From: Massilia sp. Leaf139
GTDB lineage: Bacteria; Pseudomonadota; Gammaproteobacteria; Burkholderiales; Burkholderiaceae_D
Direction of reading: 5' to 3'
Assembly (NCBI RefSeq): GCF_001424165.1
Contig: NZ_LMOJ01000012.1
Coordinates: 372,863-436,862, forward strand
Length of the DNA: 64,000 bases
The notes beneath the pieces are model-generated. The model made no database searches. It saw only the letters and a program-made list of their open reading frames with translations, and was not told the origin of the DNA. The translations under genes and the position numbers were made by a program. The first letter of the stretch is position 1. Each line of letters opens with the position of its first letter. Below are positions 9,522-18,671 of this stretch, in pieces.

Positions 9522-10151
9522 ATGATCGACTTCGTGCAGCGCTGGACTGCAGACTGGGCCCGCCTCGGCCTGCACGCAGACGCCGCCTGGCGCGACCGCC
9601 TGCTCGCAAGCTATGCCGAACCCGGGCGCCACTACTATACGCTGCAGCACCTGGCCGAATGCCTGGAACTCTGTGCGCAGGTAGAGCATCTGGCCGCGCA
9701 TCCCGGCGAAGTCGCCCTCGCCCTGTGGTTTCACGACGCGGTCTATGTCCCGACGGCGCGCGACAACGAGGCGCGCAGTGCGCAATGGGCGCGCGAGGCG
9801 CTGCGCGCGGCCGGCGCCGATCCGGCGGTCGTTGCGCGGGTGGAGACGCTGATCATGGCCACCTGCCACCACGGCGCGCCGCCGGACGGCGACGCGCATC
9901 TCGTCGTCGACATCGACCTGGCCATCCTCGGGGCCGCGCCGGCGCGCTTTGCGAAGTACGACCAGCAGGTACGCGCCGAGTACGCCGCCGTTCCGCTCGA
10001 CGTGTACCGGCAAAAGCGCCGTGCGGTGCTGCTCTCCTTCCTGAATCGGCCCGCGCTCTACACGACGCCGGCACTGCATGCCCGTTTCGATCGGCAGGCG
10101 CGCCTGAACTTGCGCCACGCCGTGGCGAGCTCCTCGCCCGACGCTCTCTAG
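9522..10151 (+). CDS. HD-domain predicted metal-dependent phosphohydrolase
   Basis: 209 residues. HYYTLQHLAECLEL, WFHDAVY, CHHGAP and DIDLAILG give the H...HD...H...D metal-ligand pattern of the HD superfamily subgroup COG4339, whose substrates are not established. No membrane or regulatory domain is present. The start follows the rhomboid stop by 4 bases, so it is the third gene of this transcript. A GC-rich inverted repeat (10161-10186) downstream may end the unit. Confidence 0.85.
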   Translation: MIDFVQRWTADWARLGLHADAAWRDRLLASYAEPGRHYYTLQHLAECLELCAQVEHLAAHPGEVALALWFHDAVYVPTARDNEARSAQWAREALRAAGADPAVVARVETLIMATCHHGAPPDGDAHLVVDIDLAILGAAPARFAKYDQQVRAEYAAVPLDVYRQKRRAVLLSFLNRPALYTTPALHARFDRQARLNLRHAVASSSPDAL

Positions 10152-10221
10152 AAGCCCAAGGCCGGCCACCAGGCTGCTAGGCCGGCATCCCGCCTTATAT
10201 ACCCTCCTTTCTCGATAGACG

Positions 10222-10236
10222 ATCGAAAATTTCGAT
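10222..10236. promoter_or_regulatory. Perfect inverted repeat, candidate operator
   Basis: ATCGAAA-A-TTTCGAT is a perfect 7+1+7 palindrome in an otherwise AT-rich promoter-like stretch, 174 bases before the isochorismatase-family gene. Such a site suits a dimeric repressor or activator. No regulator gene of this four-gene run is adjacent, so its partner is unknown. Confidence 0.5.
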
Positions 10237-10410
10237 TGTTAATCCGTAAATATTCCGTTTTTCATCTGCTTCCGAGCCACGCATAATGGCTCCATCGCAT
10301 CGACAACAAGGCAAGCCCGACAGCAAAGGGCCGAGCTGAAGCTTCGATACATTCGATGATCCGTGCAGTGAACGCCAACCCAACCTGAACCAACGACAGA
10401 GGAGAACACC

Positions 10411-11103
10411 ATGAACAACGCCAAACTCGAAGTCCTGACCCCGCAAAACTCGCAGCTGATCATCATCGACCACCAGCCGCAGATGGCCTTCGGCGTGCAG
10501 TCGATCGATCGCCAGACCCTCAAAAACAACGTGGTGGGCCTGGCCAAGGCGGCGAAAGCCTTCGGCATCCCGACCATCATCACCACCGTCGAGACGGATT
10601 CCTTCTCCGGTAAAACCTACCCGGAAATCCTGGACGTGTTCCCGGATCACCCGATCCTCGAGCGCACCTCGATGAATTCCTGGGACGACCAGAAAGTGCG
10701 CGACGCCCTGGCGAAGAACGGCAAGAAAAAGGTGATCGTCGCCGGTCTGTGGACGGAAGTCTGCAACACCACCTTCGCCCTGTGCGCCATGCTCGAAGGC
10801 GAGTACGAGATCTACATGGTGGCCGACGCCTCGGGCGGCACGTCGAAAGATGCGCACGATTTCGCGATGCAGCGCATGGTGCAGGCCGGCGTGGTGCCCG
10901 TCACCTGGCAGCAGGTGCTGCTCGAATGGCAGCGCGACTGGAAGAACCGCGAGACCTACGACGCCGTCATGAAGATCGTCACCGAGCACTCCGGCGCCTA
11001 CGGCATGGGTGTCGACTACGCCTACACGATGGTGCACAAGGCGGCCGCCCGCAACGGGGGGCAGAACGAGGTGCTCGCTCCCGTTTCTGCGCCGATCCGT
11101 TAA
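10411..11103 (+). CDS. Isochorismatase-family cysteine hydrolase (YcaC-like)
   Basis: 230 residues. LIIIDHQPQMAFG holds the catalytic Asp, and GLWTEVCNTTFALCAM the nucleophilic Cys with its preceding oxyanion-loop region; a Lys in the middle (KKVIVAG region) completes the usual D-K-C set. The sequence style is that of the YcaC branch, whose substrate is unsettled. AGGAGAACACC before ATG is a strong ribosome site. It heads a run with the amidohydrolase, DUF1275 and TMEM175-type genes, so it may hydrolyse an amide or imide made or used by the next enzyme. Confidence 0.88.
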   Translation: MNNAKLEVLTPQNSQLIIIDHQPQMAFGVQSIDRQTLKNNVVGLAKAAKAFGIPTIITTVETDSFSGKTYPEILDVFPDHPILERTSMNSWDDQKVRDALAKNGKKKVIVAGLWTEVCNTTFALCAMLEGEYEIYMVADASGGTSKDAHDFAMQRMVQAGVVPVTWQQVLLEWQRDWKNRETYDAVMKIVTEHSGAYGMGVDYAYTMVHKAAARNGGQNEVLAPVSAPIR

Positions 11104-11186
11104 AGCGTCCCCGCGATCCGCCGCCACGGCGGATCGCCCACCATCACCAACGCCGCCGGGCGAATCGGAACAACCAGGAGAACACC

Positions 11187-13061
11187 ATGCAAGCACAGGC
11201 CAGCCAGGGCGCGACGCTCATCCTCACCAACGGCAACTTCGCCACCCTCGACCGCGAACAGCCGCAGGCCAGTGCGGTCGCCATCCGCGACGGCCGCTTC
11301 CTCGCCGTCGGCGCCCTGGAAGACGTGATGCGCCACCGCGACGCCGCCACCGAGGTCATCGACCTGAACGGCCGCACCGTGATCCCCGGCCTGAACGATT
11401 CGCACATCCACCTGATCCGCGGCGGCCTGAACTACAACCTGGAACTGCGCTGGGAAGGCGTGCCCTCCCTTGCCGACGCGCTGCGCATGCTGAAAGACCA
11501 GGCCGACCGCACCCCGCACCCGCAGTGGGTGCGCGTGGTCGGCGGCTGGAACGAATTCCAGTTCGCGGAAAAGCGCATGCCGACGCTGGAAGAGATCAAC
11601 GCCGCCGCGCCCGACACGCCCGTCTTCATCCTGCACCTGTACGACCGCGCCCTCTTGAACCGCGCCGCGCTGCGCGCCGTCGGCTACAGCAAGGACACGC
11701 CGAATCCGCCGGGCGGCGAGATCCAGCGCGACGCGCTAGGGAACCCGACCGGCATGCTGATCGCCCGTCCGAACGCGATGATCCTGTACGCCACCCTGGC
11801 CAAGGGCCCAACGCTGCCCTACGACCTGCAGGTGAATTCGACGCGCCAGTTCATGCGCGAACTGAACCGGCTCGGATTGACCAGCGCGATCGACGCCGGC
11901 GGCGGCTTCCAGAACTACCCGGACGACTACGCGGTCATCGAGGAACTCGACCGGAATAAACAGCTGACGATCCGCATCGCCTACAACCTGTTCACCCAGA
12001 ACAAGGGCCAGGAACTGGAAGACTTCCAGCGCTGGACGGGCATGGTCAAACCGGGCGAAGGCAGCGATTACTATCGCCACAACGGCGCCGGCGAGATGCT
12101 GGTGTTCTCGGCGGCCGACTTCGAGGACTTCCTCGAGCCACGTCCGGAGCTCGCCGCCGGCATGGAGGACGAACTCGAAAAAGTGGTGCGCCACCTAATC
12201 GAGAACCGCTGGCCGTTCCGCCTGCACGCCACCTACGACGAATCGATCACACGCATGCTCGACGTGTTCGAGAAGGTCGACCGCGACATCCCCTTCAACG
12301 GCCTGCACTGGATGTTCGACCACTGCGAGACCATCAGCGAGCGCAATATCGAGCGCGTGAAAGCGCTGGGCGGCGGCATCGCGATCCAGCACCGCATGGC
12401 CTTCCAGGGCGAGTACTTCGTCGACCGCTACGGCAAGGTGGCCGCGAGCGCCACGCCGCCGGTGAAGCGCATGCTGGAGACCGGCGTGCCGGTCGGCGCC
12501 GGCACCGACGCCACCCGCGTCGCCAGCTACAACCCGTGGACGGCGCTGTACTGGCTGGTGTCCGGCCGCACCGTCGGCGGCCTGCCGCTGTACGGCGACA
12601 ACGGCCTGCTGCCGCGCACTACGGCGCTGGAATTGTGGACGTCGGGCAGCGCCTGGTTCTCGAACGAACAGGGCCGCAAGGGCCAGATCCGCGCAGGCAT
12701 GCTGGCCGACCTCGCCGTCCTGTCGCAGGACTTCTTCACGGTCGAGGAAGAAGCCATTAAATCGATCGAATCGGTGCTGACGGTGGTCGGCGGGAACGTG
12801 GTCTACGGCGCCGCCGAGTTCACGAGTCTGGGGCCGCCGCCGATCCCGGTGCTGCCGGAATGGTCGCCGGTCGCCAAGGTGCCGGGACACTGGCGCAAGG
12901 CCGCGCCGCAGCCACAGCAGCAAATCGCCCTGCCCCACCAGTGCAGCGGTCCCTGCGGCGTGCACGCCCACAGCCACGACCGCGCCCGTCAATCGAGCGT
13001 GCCGGTGTCGAACTTCGGCGGCTTCTGGGGCGCCCTCGGCTGCAGCTGCTTCGCCTTCTGA
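11187..13061 (+). CDS. YtcJ-like metal-dependent amidohydrolase
   Basis: 624 residues from MQAQASQGATLILTNG, with a GGAG-type ribosome site before 11187 (an open frame upstream is antisense or other-frame noise). VIPGLNDSHIHLIRGG carries the HxH metal site, RLHATYDESI and LHWMFDHCE further His ligands, and GAGTDATR the Asp. This is the amidohydrolase-3/YtcJ fold: hydrolysis of amide or ester bonds of unknown small molecules. The last ~55 residues are odd: a His/Cys-rich tail with HQCSGPCGVHAHSHD and ending GALGCSCFAF. It follows the isochorismatase-like hydrolase by 83 bases. Confidence 0.9.
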   Translation: MQAQASQGATLILTNGNFATLDREQPQASAVAIRDGRFLAVGALEDVMRHRDAATEVIDLNGRTVIPGLNDSHIHLIRGGLNYNLELRWEGVPSLADALRMLKDQADRTPHPQWVRVVGGWNEFQFAEKRMPTLEEINAAAPDTPVFILHLYDRALLNRAALRAVGYSKDTPNPPGGEIQRDALGNPTGMLIARPNAMILYATLAKGPTLPYDLQVNSTRQFMRELNRLGLTSAIDAGGGFQNYPDDYAVIEELDRNKQLTIRIAYNLFTQNKGQELEDFQRWTGMVKPGEGSDYYRHNGAGEMLVFSAADFEDFLEPRPELAAGMEDELEKVVRHLIENRWPFRLHATYDESITRMLDVFEKVDRDIPFNGLHWMFDHCETISERNIERVKALGGGIAIQHRMAFQGEYFVDRYGKVAASATPPVKRMLETGVPVGAGTDATRVASYNPWTALYWLVSGRTVGGLPLYGDNGLLPRTTALELWTSGSAWFSNEQGRKGQIRAGMLADLAVLSQDFFTVEEEAIKSIESVLTVVGGNVVYGAAEFTSLGPPPIPVLPEWSPVAKVPGHWRKAAPQPQQQIALPHQCSGPCGVHAHSHDRARQSSVPVSNFGGFWGALGCSCFAF

Positions 13062-13074
13062 ACGGGAGACGCAC

Positions 13075-13758
13075 ATGAAGAACGCACACTTCCAGCGTCT
13101 GCAAGGCGCCAGCATGGGCTTCCTGGCCGGCTATGTCGACACCCTCGGCTTCATCGCCCTGTTCGGCCTGTTCACCGCCCACGTCACCGGCAACTTCGTG
13201 CTGATCGCGGCGGCGCTGGCCGACCCGGCGCAGACGCCATCGCTGCTGAAGCTGCTCGCCTTCCCCGCCTTTATCCTGGGCGTGGCGGCGGCGCGGCTGG
13301 TGGTGGCGCGCTACGAAGGGCGCGAGACGGGGGCCACGCGCCCGGTCTACCTGCTGCAACTGGTGCTGCTGCTGGGCTTCATGGTGTGCGGCATGCTGGA
13401 CGAACCGGTCGGAAATACGGCCGGATCGTTCGCCTTTGCCGCCGGCCTGCTGGGTGCGGCCGCGATGGGTGCGCACAGCGCGGCCAGCAAACTCCTGCTG
13501 ACGAACCTGGCGCCGACCTCGATGATGACCGGGAACGTCACCCAGCTCGTGATCGACACCGTCGACCGCCTGCGCGGCGCCGCCGACGAAGCCACCCGCG
13601 CCCGCTGCGCCAAGTTCTTCTGGCCCGTGTTCGCCTTTGCCCTGGGCTGCGTGGCCTCCGCATTCGCCTACCGCGCCTTCGGTTTCTTCGCCCTGGCCGT
13701 ACCGAACGCGATCCTGGTCTGGCACCTGTTCCTGTCCGAACCGCAGGCGGCGCAGTGA
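13075..13758 (+). CDS. DUF1275 (YoaK-type) membrane protein
   Basis: 227 residues, six hydrophobic segments. GFLAGYVDTLGFIALFGLF and TAHVTGNFVLIAAAL near the N-terminus and NLAPTSMMTGNVTQLVID in the middle are characteristic DUF1275 motifs. The family is an integral inner-membrane protein of unknown transport role. GGGAG before the start, 13 bases after the amidohydrolase stop; the stop codon abuts the next gene, so it belongs to this operon-like run. Confidence 0.88.
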   Translation: MKNAHFQRLQGASMGFLAGYVDTLGFIALFGLFTAHVTGNFVLIAAALADPAQTPSLLKLLAFPAFILGVAAARLVVARYEGRETGATRPVYLLQLVLLLGFMVCGMLDEPVGNTAGSFAFAAGLLGAAAMGAHSAASKLLLTNLAPTSMMTGNVTQLVIDTVDRLRGAADEATRARCAKFFWPVFAFALGCVASAFAYRAFGFFALAVPNAILVWHLFLSEPQAAQ

Positions 13759-13766
13759 ACGCGGTG

Positions 13767-14360
13767 ATGGGCAAGGGCCGGCTCGAGGCCTTCAGCGACG
13801 GCGTAATCGCGATCATCATCACGATCATGGTGCTGGAACTGAAGCCGCCCCAGGGCACGGCGCTCGCCGATCTGACGCAGGTACTGCCCGGCTGGCTGCG
13901 CTATGCACTGAGCTTCGTCTACGTGGGGATCTACTGGGTCAACCATCACGCCCTGGTCGAGCGCGTGGCGAAGGTCGACGGCGCGCTGTTGTGGGCCAAC
14001 CTCCACCTGCTGTTCTGGATGTCGCTGATCCCCTGGGTGACCGCCTGGGCCGGCGAGAACCCGATGGCGCCGGTGCCGGTGGCGCTGTATGGCGTGCTGC
14101 TGCTGCTGTGCTCCGTCTCCTTCATGCTGCTGTCCTGGCGCCTGCAACGAGAGACCGACCCTGACCACGTAGCCGCATGGGGCAGCCGCAAGAACCGGGT
14201 GTCGATCGTGCTGTACGCGCTGGCGATCGGACTGTCGCTGATGCATCCGCCGCTGGGGGCGGTGGTGCATGTGTTGCTGGCGCTGCTGTGGCTGGTGCCT
14301 GAACGGGCTCCGCGCACCAGCTTGAGCATCCCCTCCGGCTCCATGGATCGGGAAGGCTGA
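13767..14360 (+). CDS. TMEM175-family (DUF1211) membrane protein, copy 1
   Basis: 197 residues. RLEAFSDGVIAIIITIMVLEL is the conserved first helix with the FSDG motif of bacterial TMEM175 potassium-channel homologues; five or six helices follow (GIYWVNHHALV, WANLHLLFWMSLIPW). ATG at 13767 is preferred because the paralogue at 34646 starts at the same MGK; a GTG at 13755 overlapping the DUF1275 stop is possible. Bacterial members form tetrameric K+-permeable channels. A second copy lies 21 kb away. Confidence 0.87.
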   Translation: MGKGRLEAFSDGVIAIIITIMVLELKPPQGTALADLTQVLPGWLRYALSFVYVGIYWVNHHALVERVAKVDGALLWANLHLLFWMSLIPWVTAWAGENPMAPVPVALYGVLLLLCSVSFMLLSWRLQRETDPDHVAAWGSRKNRVSIVLYALAIGLSLMHPPLGAVVHVLLALLWLVPERAPRTSLSIPSGSMDREG

Positions 14361-14442
14361 GCGTGGCCGGCATCCTTGCGGTTACAATGCATCATTACTA
14401 AAATGCAACGACACGCAATCCAGCGGATGTTTCGCAACCCTT

Positions 14443-15009
14443 ATGACCGGCCTGACAGAACACGCGAAACAGCAGCTCGGCTACGTCGCCATCACCATCG
14501 TCGCGTTCATCGGGTTGAACTGGATTAACGAGGCCTTCTTCCTCCGGTTCGAGCACGGCAGCGGCGTCAACTGGGTGTTTCTCCCAGCCGGCATCCGCCT
14601 GCTGGCGACCCTGCTGTTCGGCTTCGCCGGCTTCATCGGCCTGCTGCTGGCCAGCCTCTACCTGAACTTCCACCATTTCGCCTTCCAGGAGGTGCGTGCC
14701 TTGAGCGGCGCCGTCGCGGCGGCGGCCGGCCCCTATCTCGCCTACCTGTTCGCGAAACACTGGTTCGACCTGGGGCCGCGCCTGCGCAACCTGACCCTGG
14801 GGCGGCTGCTGTTCACCGGGCTGCTGTGCGGCGTGGTGAGTCCCGTGTTGAACCACGCCTTCGTCTGGGTGCATACCGGGACGCTGGACTGGGCGGCGCT
14901 GCTGGTGATGATGGTCGGCGATATCGCCGGCATCCTGATCGTGCTGACCATCTCGAAGGGCCTGCTCACCCTGACCGACCCGCGCGACGTCGACGCCCAT
15001 CTGCGTTAG
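14443..15009 (+). CDS. Integral membrane protein, MASE1-like
   Basis: 188 residues with about six hydrophobic segments. WVFLPAGIRLLATLLFG...GLLLAS and MMVGDIAGILIVL resemble the MASE1 sensory membrane domain, but no output domain (GGDEF, EAL or kinase) follows; the gene ends after the membrane part. It could be a stand-alone sensor domain or a distantly related membrane protein. It overlaps the 3' end of the convergent LysR gene by 4 bases. Confidence 0.6.
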   Translation: MTGLTEHAKQQLGYVAITIVAFIGLNWINEAFFLRFEHGSGVNWVFLPAGIRLLATLLFGFAGFIGLLLASLYLNFHHFAFQEVRALSGAVAAAAGPYLAYLFAKHWFDLGPRLRNLTLGRLLFTGLLCGVVSPVLNHAFVWVHTGTLDWAALLVMMVGDIAGILIVLTISKGLLTLTDPRDVDAHLR

Positions 15010-15938
15010 CGCGGGGCGTCCCATTCTGGCTGCTCGCCGATGGTCTCGACCAGGTAATCGATGAACACGCGTACCTTCGGCGGCAGGAAGCGGTTCTCCA
15101 GGTAGACCGCGAACAGCCGGTCGCCGTGGGCGCCGTGCGGCACCCAGTCCGGCAGCACGCGCACGGCCTCGCCGCGGCGCAGATCCTCACCCACCACATA
15201 AGTCGGCAGTAGCGCGATGCCGCCGCCGCGCAGCATCGCCAGGCGCAGCGCCGGACTGCTGTTGGCGCTCATGACCATGTTCGGCTTGACGCTGTCCTCC
15301 GCATCCGCCCGCTCGAATTCCCAGCTGACTGGCGCGCCGCTGCCGAAGACCAGGCAGCGGTGCGTCGCCAGTTCCTCGATGCGCGTCGGCGTGCCGTGCC
15401 GTTCCAGGTAGGCCGGCGATGCGGCGAGCACGTATCGAATCGGCGCGATCGGCCGCGCCACCGCACTGAGCATGTCCACGCGCGGCGCCATGCGCAGCGC
15501 GACGTCGATGTTTTCCTCGACCAGGTCGACATAGCGGTCGGTCATGCTGAGGACGACGCGGATCTCCGGATAGCGCGCCATGAATTCCGGCAGCAGGCCA
15601 GCCAGCCAGGTGTTGCCGAAGGCGAGCGAGGCACTCACGCGCAGCATGCCGCTCGGCCCCGCCTGCAGCCCGGCCGCCGTGGCTTCCAGTGCACGCGCTT
15701 CTTCCAGCATGCGCAGCGCGTTCTGGAAGATGGCGGTGCCCGCTTCCGTCAGCCCGAGCTTGCGCGTGGAGCGGTTCAGCAGCCTGGCGCGCAGCGTCTT
15801 TTCCAGGCGCGCTACCGCCTTGCTGATGTTGGCCTTGGTCGTGCCCATCTGGCGCGCCGCCTCGGAAAAGGAACCGGTTTCGACGACCCGGACGAAGGCC
15901 CAGACATCGGTGAAATCGCGTGGCTGCATCTCGCTCAT
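15006..15938 (-). CDS. LysR-family transcriptional regulator
   Basis: 310 residues. The N-terminal winged helix (about 8-67: VVETGSFSEAARQMGTTKANISKAVARLE) is followed by a LysR substrate-binding domain of the CrgA/DmlR type. It is divergent from the EamA transporter gene with a 95-base gap, the usual arrangement for a LysR protein controlling its neighbour and itself. Ligand unknown. Confidence 0.92.
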   Translation of the reverse strand: MSEMQPRDFTDVWAFVRVVETGSFSEAARQMGTTKANISKAVARLEKTLRARLLNRSTRKLGLTEAGTAIFQNALRMLEEARALEATAAGLQAGPSGMLRVSASLAFGNTWLAGLLPEFMARYPEIRVVLSMTDRYVDLVEENIDVALRMAPRVDMLSAVARPIAPIRYVLAASPAYLERHGTPTRIEELATHRCLVFGSGAPVSWEFERADAEDSVKPNMVMSANSSPALRLAMLRGGGIALLPTYVVGEDLRRGEAVRVLPDWVPHGAHGDRLFAVYLENRFLPPKVRVFIDYLVETIGEQPEWDAPR

Positions 15939-16033
15939 CGTATCGCTTTCGGAAACAATCAGTCATCGTTTTGGTGGATTGTAGCGCAGGTGTGTTCGGC
16001 CTAAGCTGGCCTAACCATTTACCGGAGACAGCG

Positions 16034-16933
16034 ATGACGACGACGATCAGGCTTCCAGCACCAGCACTCACCAGCGTGGGCGGCATCGCCCTGCCCCTGC
16101 TGTTCATTGCGATGTGGAGTTCGGGCTATGTGGTCGGCAAGCTCGCCGTGCCCTATGCCGCGCCGTTCACGCTGCTGACGCTGCGCTTCGGCCTCGGCGC
16201 GGCACTGCTGCTCCTGATCGCGCTGGCGACGCGCGCGCCCTGGCCGCCGACATGGCGCGCGCTCGGCCATCTGGTCGTGGTGGGCCTCCTGATCCAGGCG
16301 CTGCAATTCTCCGGCCTGTACACGGCCCTCAAATGGGGCGTGTCGGCCGGCGAATCGGCGCTCATCGTCGGCACCATGCCGGTGTTGACGGCATTGGGCG
16401 CGGCGCTGATGCTGGGTGAACGCACGGGCGGCAAACAGTGGCTGGGTATGGCCGGCGGCGTGCTCGGCGTGCTGCTGGTGGTCTGGCACAAGCTCGGCAC
16501 CGGCACGGCGGGCATCGGCGCCTATGCCTGCGCCGTGGTGGCGCTGGCCGGCATCGCGCTCGGCACGCTGTACCAGAAAAAATACTGCGCCGGGATGGAT
16601 CTGCGCACCGGCGGCTTCGTGCAGCTGTTCGTCGCCACGCTGGTCGCGCTGCCCCTCGCGCTCGGCCTGGAAAGTTTCGATGTGCGCTGGACGCCGACCA
16701 TGGTGTTCGCCTCCGGCTGGCTCTCGATCGTGAACTCGATCGGCGCCACCAGCCTGCTCTTAGTCCTGATGCGCAAGGGCGAAGCGGGCAAGGTGGCGAG
16801 CCTGTTCTACCTGATCCCGGGCGTGACGGCGCTGATGGCCTTCGCGGTGCTGGGCGAGACCCTGAATGCGCTGACGCTGGCGGGCTTTGCGGCGACGGGG
16901 GCGGCGGTGTGGTTTTGTACGCGCTCGCGGTGA
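16034..16933 (+). CDS. EamA-family (DMT) permease
   Basis: 299 residues, ten predicted helices in two EamA repeats (MWSSGYVVGKLAVPYAAPFTLLTLR in repeat 1; YLIPGVTALMAFAVLGETL in repeat 2). ATG at 16034 has a GGAG site; the longer frame to 15920 overlaps the LysR start. Probably exports a metabolite or drug, with expression set by the divergent LysR protein. Confidence 0.9.
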   Translation: MTTTIRLPAPALTSVGGIALPLLFIAMWSSGYVVGKLAVPYAAPFTLLTLRFGLGAALLLLIALATRAPWPPTWRALGHLVVVGLLIQALQFSGLYTALKWGVSAGESALIVGTMPVLTALGAALMLGERTGGKQWLGMAGGVLGVLLVVWHKLGTGTAGIGAYACAVVALAGIALGTLYQKKYCAGMDLRTGGFVQLFVATLVALPLALGLESFDVRWTPTMVFASGWLSIVNSIGATSLLLVLMRKGEAGKVASLFYLIPGVTALMAFAVLGETLNALTLAGFAATGAAVWFCTRSR

Positions 16934-17054
16934 AGAGCGCGGCGACCCGGCTTGCCACGGCCGGGCGCGGCCGCTCGTCCAGACGTCGCTGTCATCAGCC
17001 TGACATGTTGACGAATTAAAGTGCGCTCACTCCAATGTCCTTTTCAAGGTTTTG

Positions 17055-17084
17055 TCCGTCCACCTCCAGTGGACGGAACTTTTT
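17055..17084 (+). terminator. Intrinsic terminator
   Basis: TCCGTCCAC-CTCCA-GTGGACGGA stem-loop (9-base stem) followed by ACTTTTTC. It ends plus-strand transcription from the EamA gene about 120 bases upstream and insulates the small gene that follows. Confidence 0.8.
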
Positions 17085-17152
17085 CGTTACAAGCAGTCTC
17101 CGAAATATCGAAACCCTGTTTTCGAAAAATGGCGGCCGCCGGGAGAGAATGG

Positions 17153-17389
17153 ATGTACTACCTGATCCTGACGATGGCCCTCTGGCGACAGGACGCCGGC
17201 GGCGGCAACCCGTCTTCCTCGATGCAGACGCTCGAGTTCCGGGACGAACCGGCCTGCCGCAAGGCCGCGGCCGCCTGGAAGGCCGACATGCTTGCGGCGG
17301 ACGCGAAGTCCGACCGGTCGGCGCCCCGGCCCTCCTATGCCCTATCGGCCATCTGCGTGCCGAGCGACAGCACCTCGAGAATCAAATAG
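17153..17389 (+). CDS. Small protein of unknown function
   Basis: 78 residues (MYYLILTMALWRQDAGG). ATG at 17153 has GGGAGAGA 5-10 bases upstream; the longer frame from 17021 would run through the terminator, so it is rejected. The first 11 residues are hydrophobic, two Cys are present (EPACRK, SAICVPS), and the body is Ala-rich and charged. No family recognised; possibly an exported protein with a short signal. Confidence 0.5.
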   Translation: MYYLILTMALWRQDAGGGNPSSSMQTLEFRDEPACRKAAAAWKADMLAADAKSDRSAPRPSYALSAICVPSDSTSRIK

Positions 17390-17508
17390 GGCGTGCGCGA
17401 TGAACCCAAGTGACATCGATGCAAGATTGTACTGACCACTAGTTAAATTTCTTTACAGCAATCCAATTAGTCTTTACAGTCGGGCTCTTCCTCGTTCCTG
17501 CCCTCCCC

Positions 17509-18663
17509 ATGTCCAATCTGCAGTCCCCCGGCGCCATCGCACGCTGGCGCGGTGAATTCACGTCCGCCGCTACCGAATCGGCTTTCCTGCGCGACCAGGG
17601 CGGCATCATCCGCCACGAACTGACGCGCTCGCTCACATTCTGTGCAATTTTCTACCTCGGCTTCGCCCTTGCCGATATCGCCCACCTTGGCCAGAGCAGC
17701 CGGACACTCGCCTTGTTCGTGGCGCGCCTTGCCATCGCGGGCGTGGCCCTGGCCAGCATCGTGCTGACCCGCCGCAGCGCCGATCCAGGGCGCACCGCCT
17801 ACCGCGCAGCCACCGCATTTTCGACCCTCTCGATGCTGTCCTTCCTGGTGGTTGCCTATTCGCGGGGCGAGCCGCTCCTGCATGGCATGTCGATGGCCAT
17901 CATGCTGATCATCGTCTATCTGTTCATTCCAAACCGTCTCGTCAACGCAAGCATCGTCGCACTGGCCGCGAGTGCGGGATTCCTGGCGCTCGTCTACCTC
18001 TCCGGCACGGTCAGCGCGCGCCATCTGTCGACCATGACGATGCTTCTGCTGCTCGCGAACCTGTTCGGCGCCATTGCCGCCCTCCGCGACGCCCGTGCGT
18101 CGCGCCGGCAATACTGGACCCAGCAAACGCTGATCAACCAGTCCGTCCGCGATCCGCTCACGGGCGCCTTCAACCGGCGCCACCTGAACGCCGGCCTGCT
18201 CGAGCATGCGATCGAGCGCGCCCGCCGCGAGGAAGCCCCGCTGACGGTCGTGATGTGCGACCTGGACAGTTTCAAGGCCATCAACGACACCCACGGCCAC
18301 CAGGCCGGGGACACCCTGTTGCAGGAATTCGCCGGCTTGCTACTGTCGATGACCCGCGACGGCGCCGACACGGTCGTGCGCTACGGCGGCGAAGAATTCC
18401 TGCTGATCCTGCCCAATACCAGCCTGGCCGACGGCCACGCCCTCGCCGAGCGGATGCGTCTACGCCTTGCCGAAGCGAGCATCCGGCACGGGGAGGTGCC
18501 GATCCGCGCCACGGCGAGCTTCGGCGTCGTCAGCGCACACTATTCGTCCCGGTTGCCGGGCGTCCCCGGCCAGGCCCTGATCGCGCGCGCCGACGAGCAG
18601 TTGTATGCGGCCAAGCGCAGTGGGCGCAATCGCGTTCTTGGGACGGAATACAGCGCCCCTTAG
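17509..18663 (+). CDS. Membrane-bound diguanylate cyclase (GGDEF), copy 1
   Basis: 384 residues. About 1-205: soluble lead-in plus six hydrophobic segments (FYLGFALADIAHLG, YLFIPNRLVNA). About 215-380: GGDEF domain with DPLTGAFNRR, CDLDSFKAINDTHGHQAGD and the active-site YGGEEF. It makes cyclic-di-GMP from two GTP. The autoinhibitory RxxD I-site five residues before the motif is absent (DGAD there), so product inhibition may be lost. The membrane part matches that of the cyclase at 61305. It is convergent with the MFS gene, 8 bases apart. Confidence 0.93.
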   Translation: MSNLQSPGAIARWRGEFTSAATESAFLRDQGGIIRHELTRSLTFCAIFYLGFALADIAHLGQSSRTLALFVARLAIAGVALASIVLTRRSADPGRTAYRAATAFSTLSMLSFLVVAYSRGEPLLHGMSMAIMLIIVYLFIPNRLVNASIVALAASAGFLALVYLSGTVSARHLSTMTMLLLLANLFGAIAALRDARASRRQYWTQQTLINQSVRDPLTGAFNRRHLNAGLLEHAIERARREEAPLTVVMCDLDSFKAINDTHGHQAGDTLLQEFAGLLLSMTRDGADTVVRYGGEEFLLILPNTSLADGHALAERMRLRLAEASIRHGEVPIRATASFGVVSAHYSSRLPGVPGQALIARADEQLYAAKRSGRNRVLGTEYSAP

Positions 18664-18671
18664 CGCCAAGC

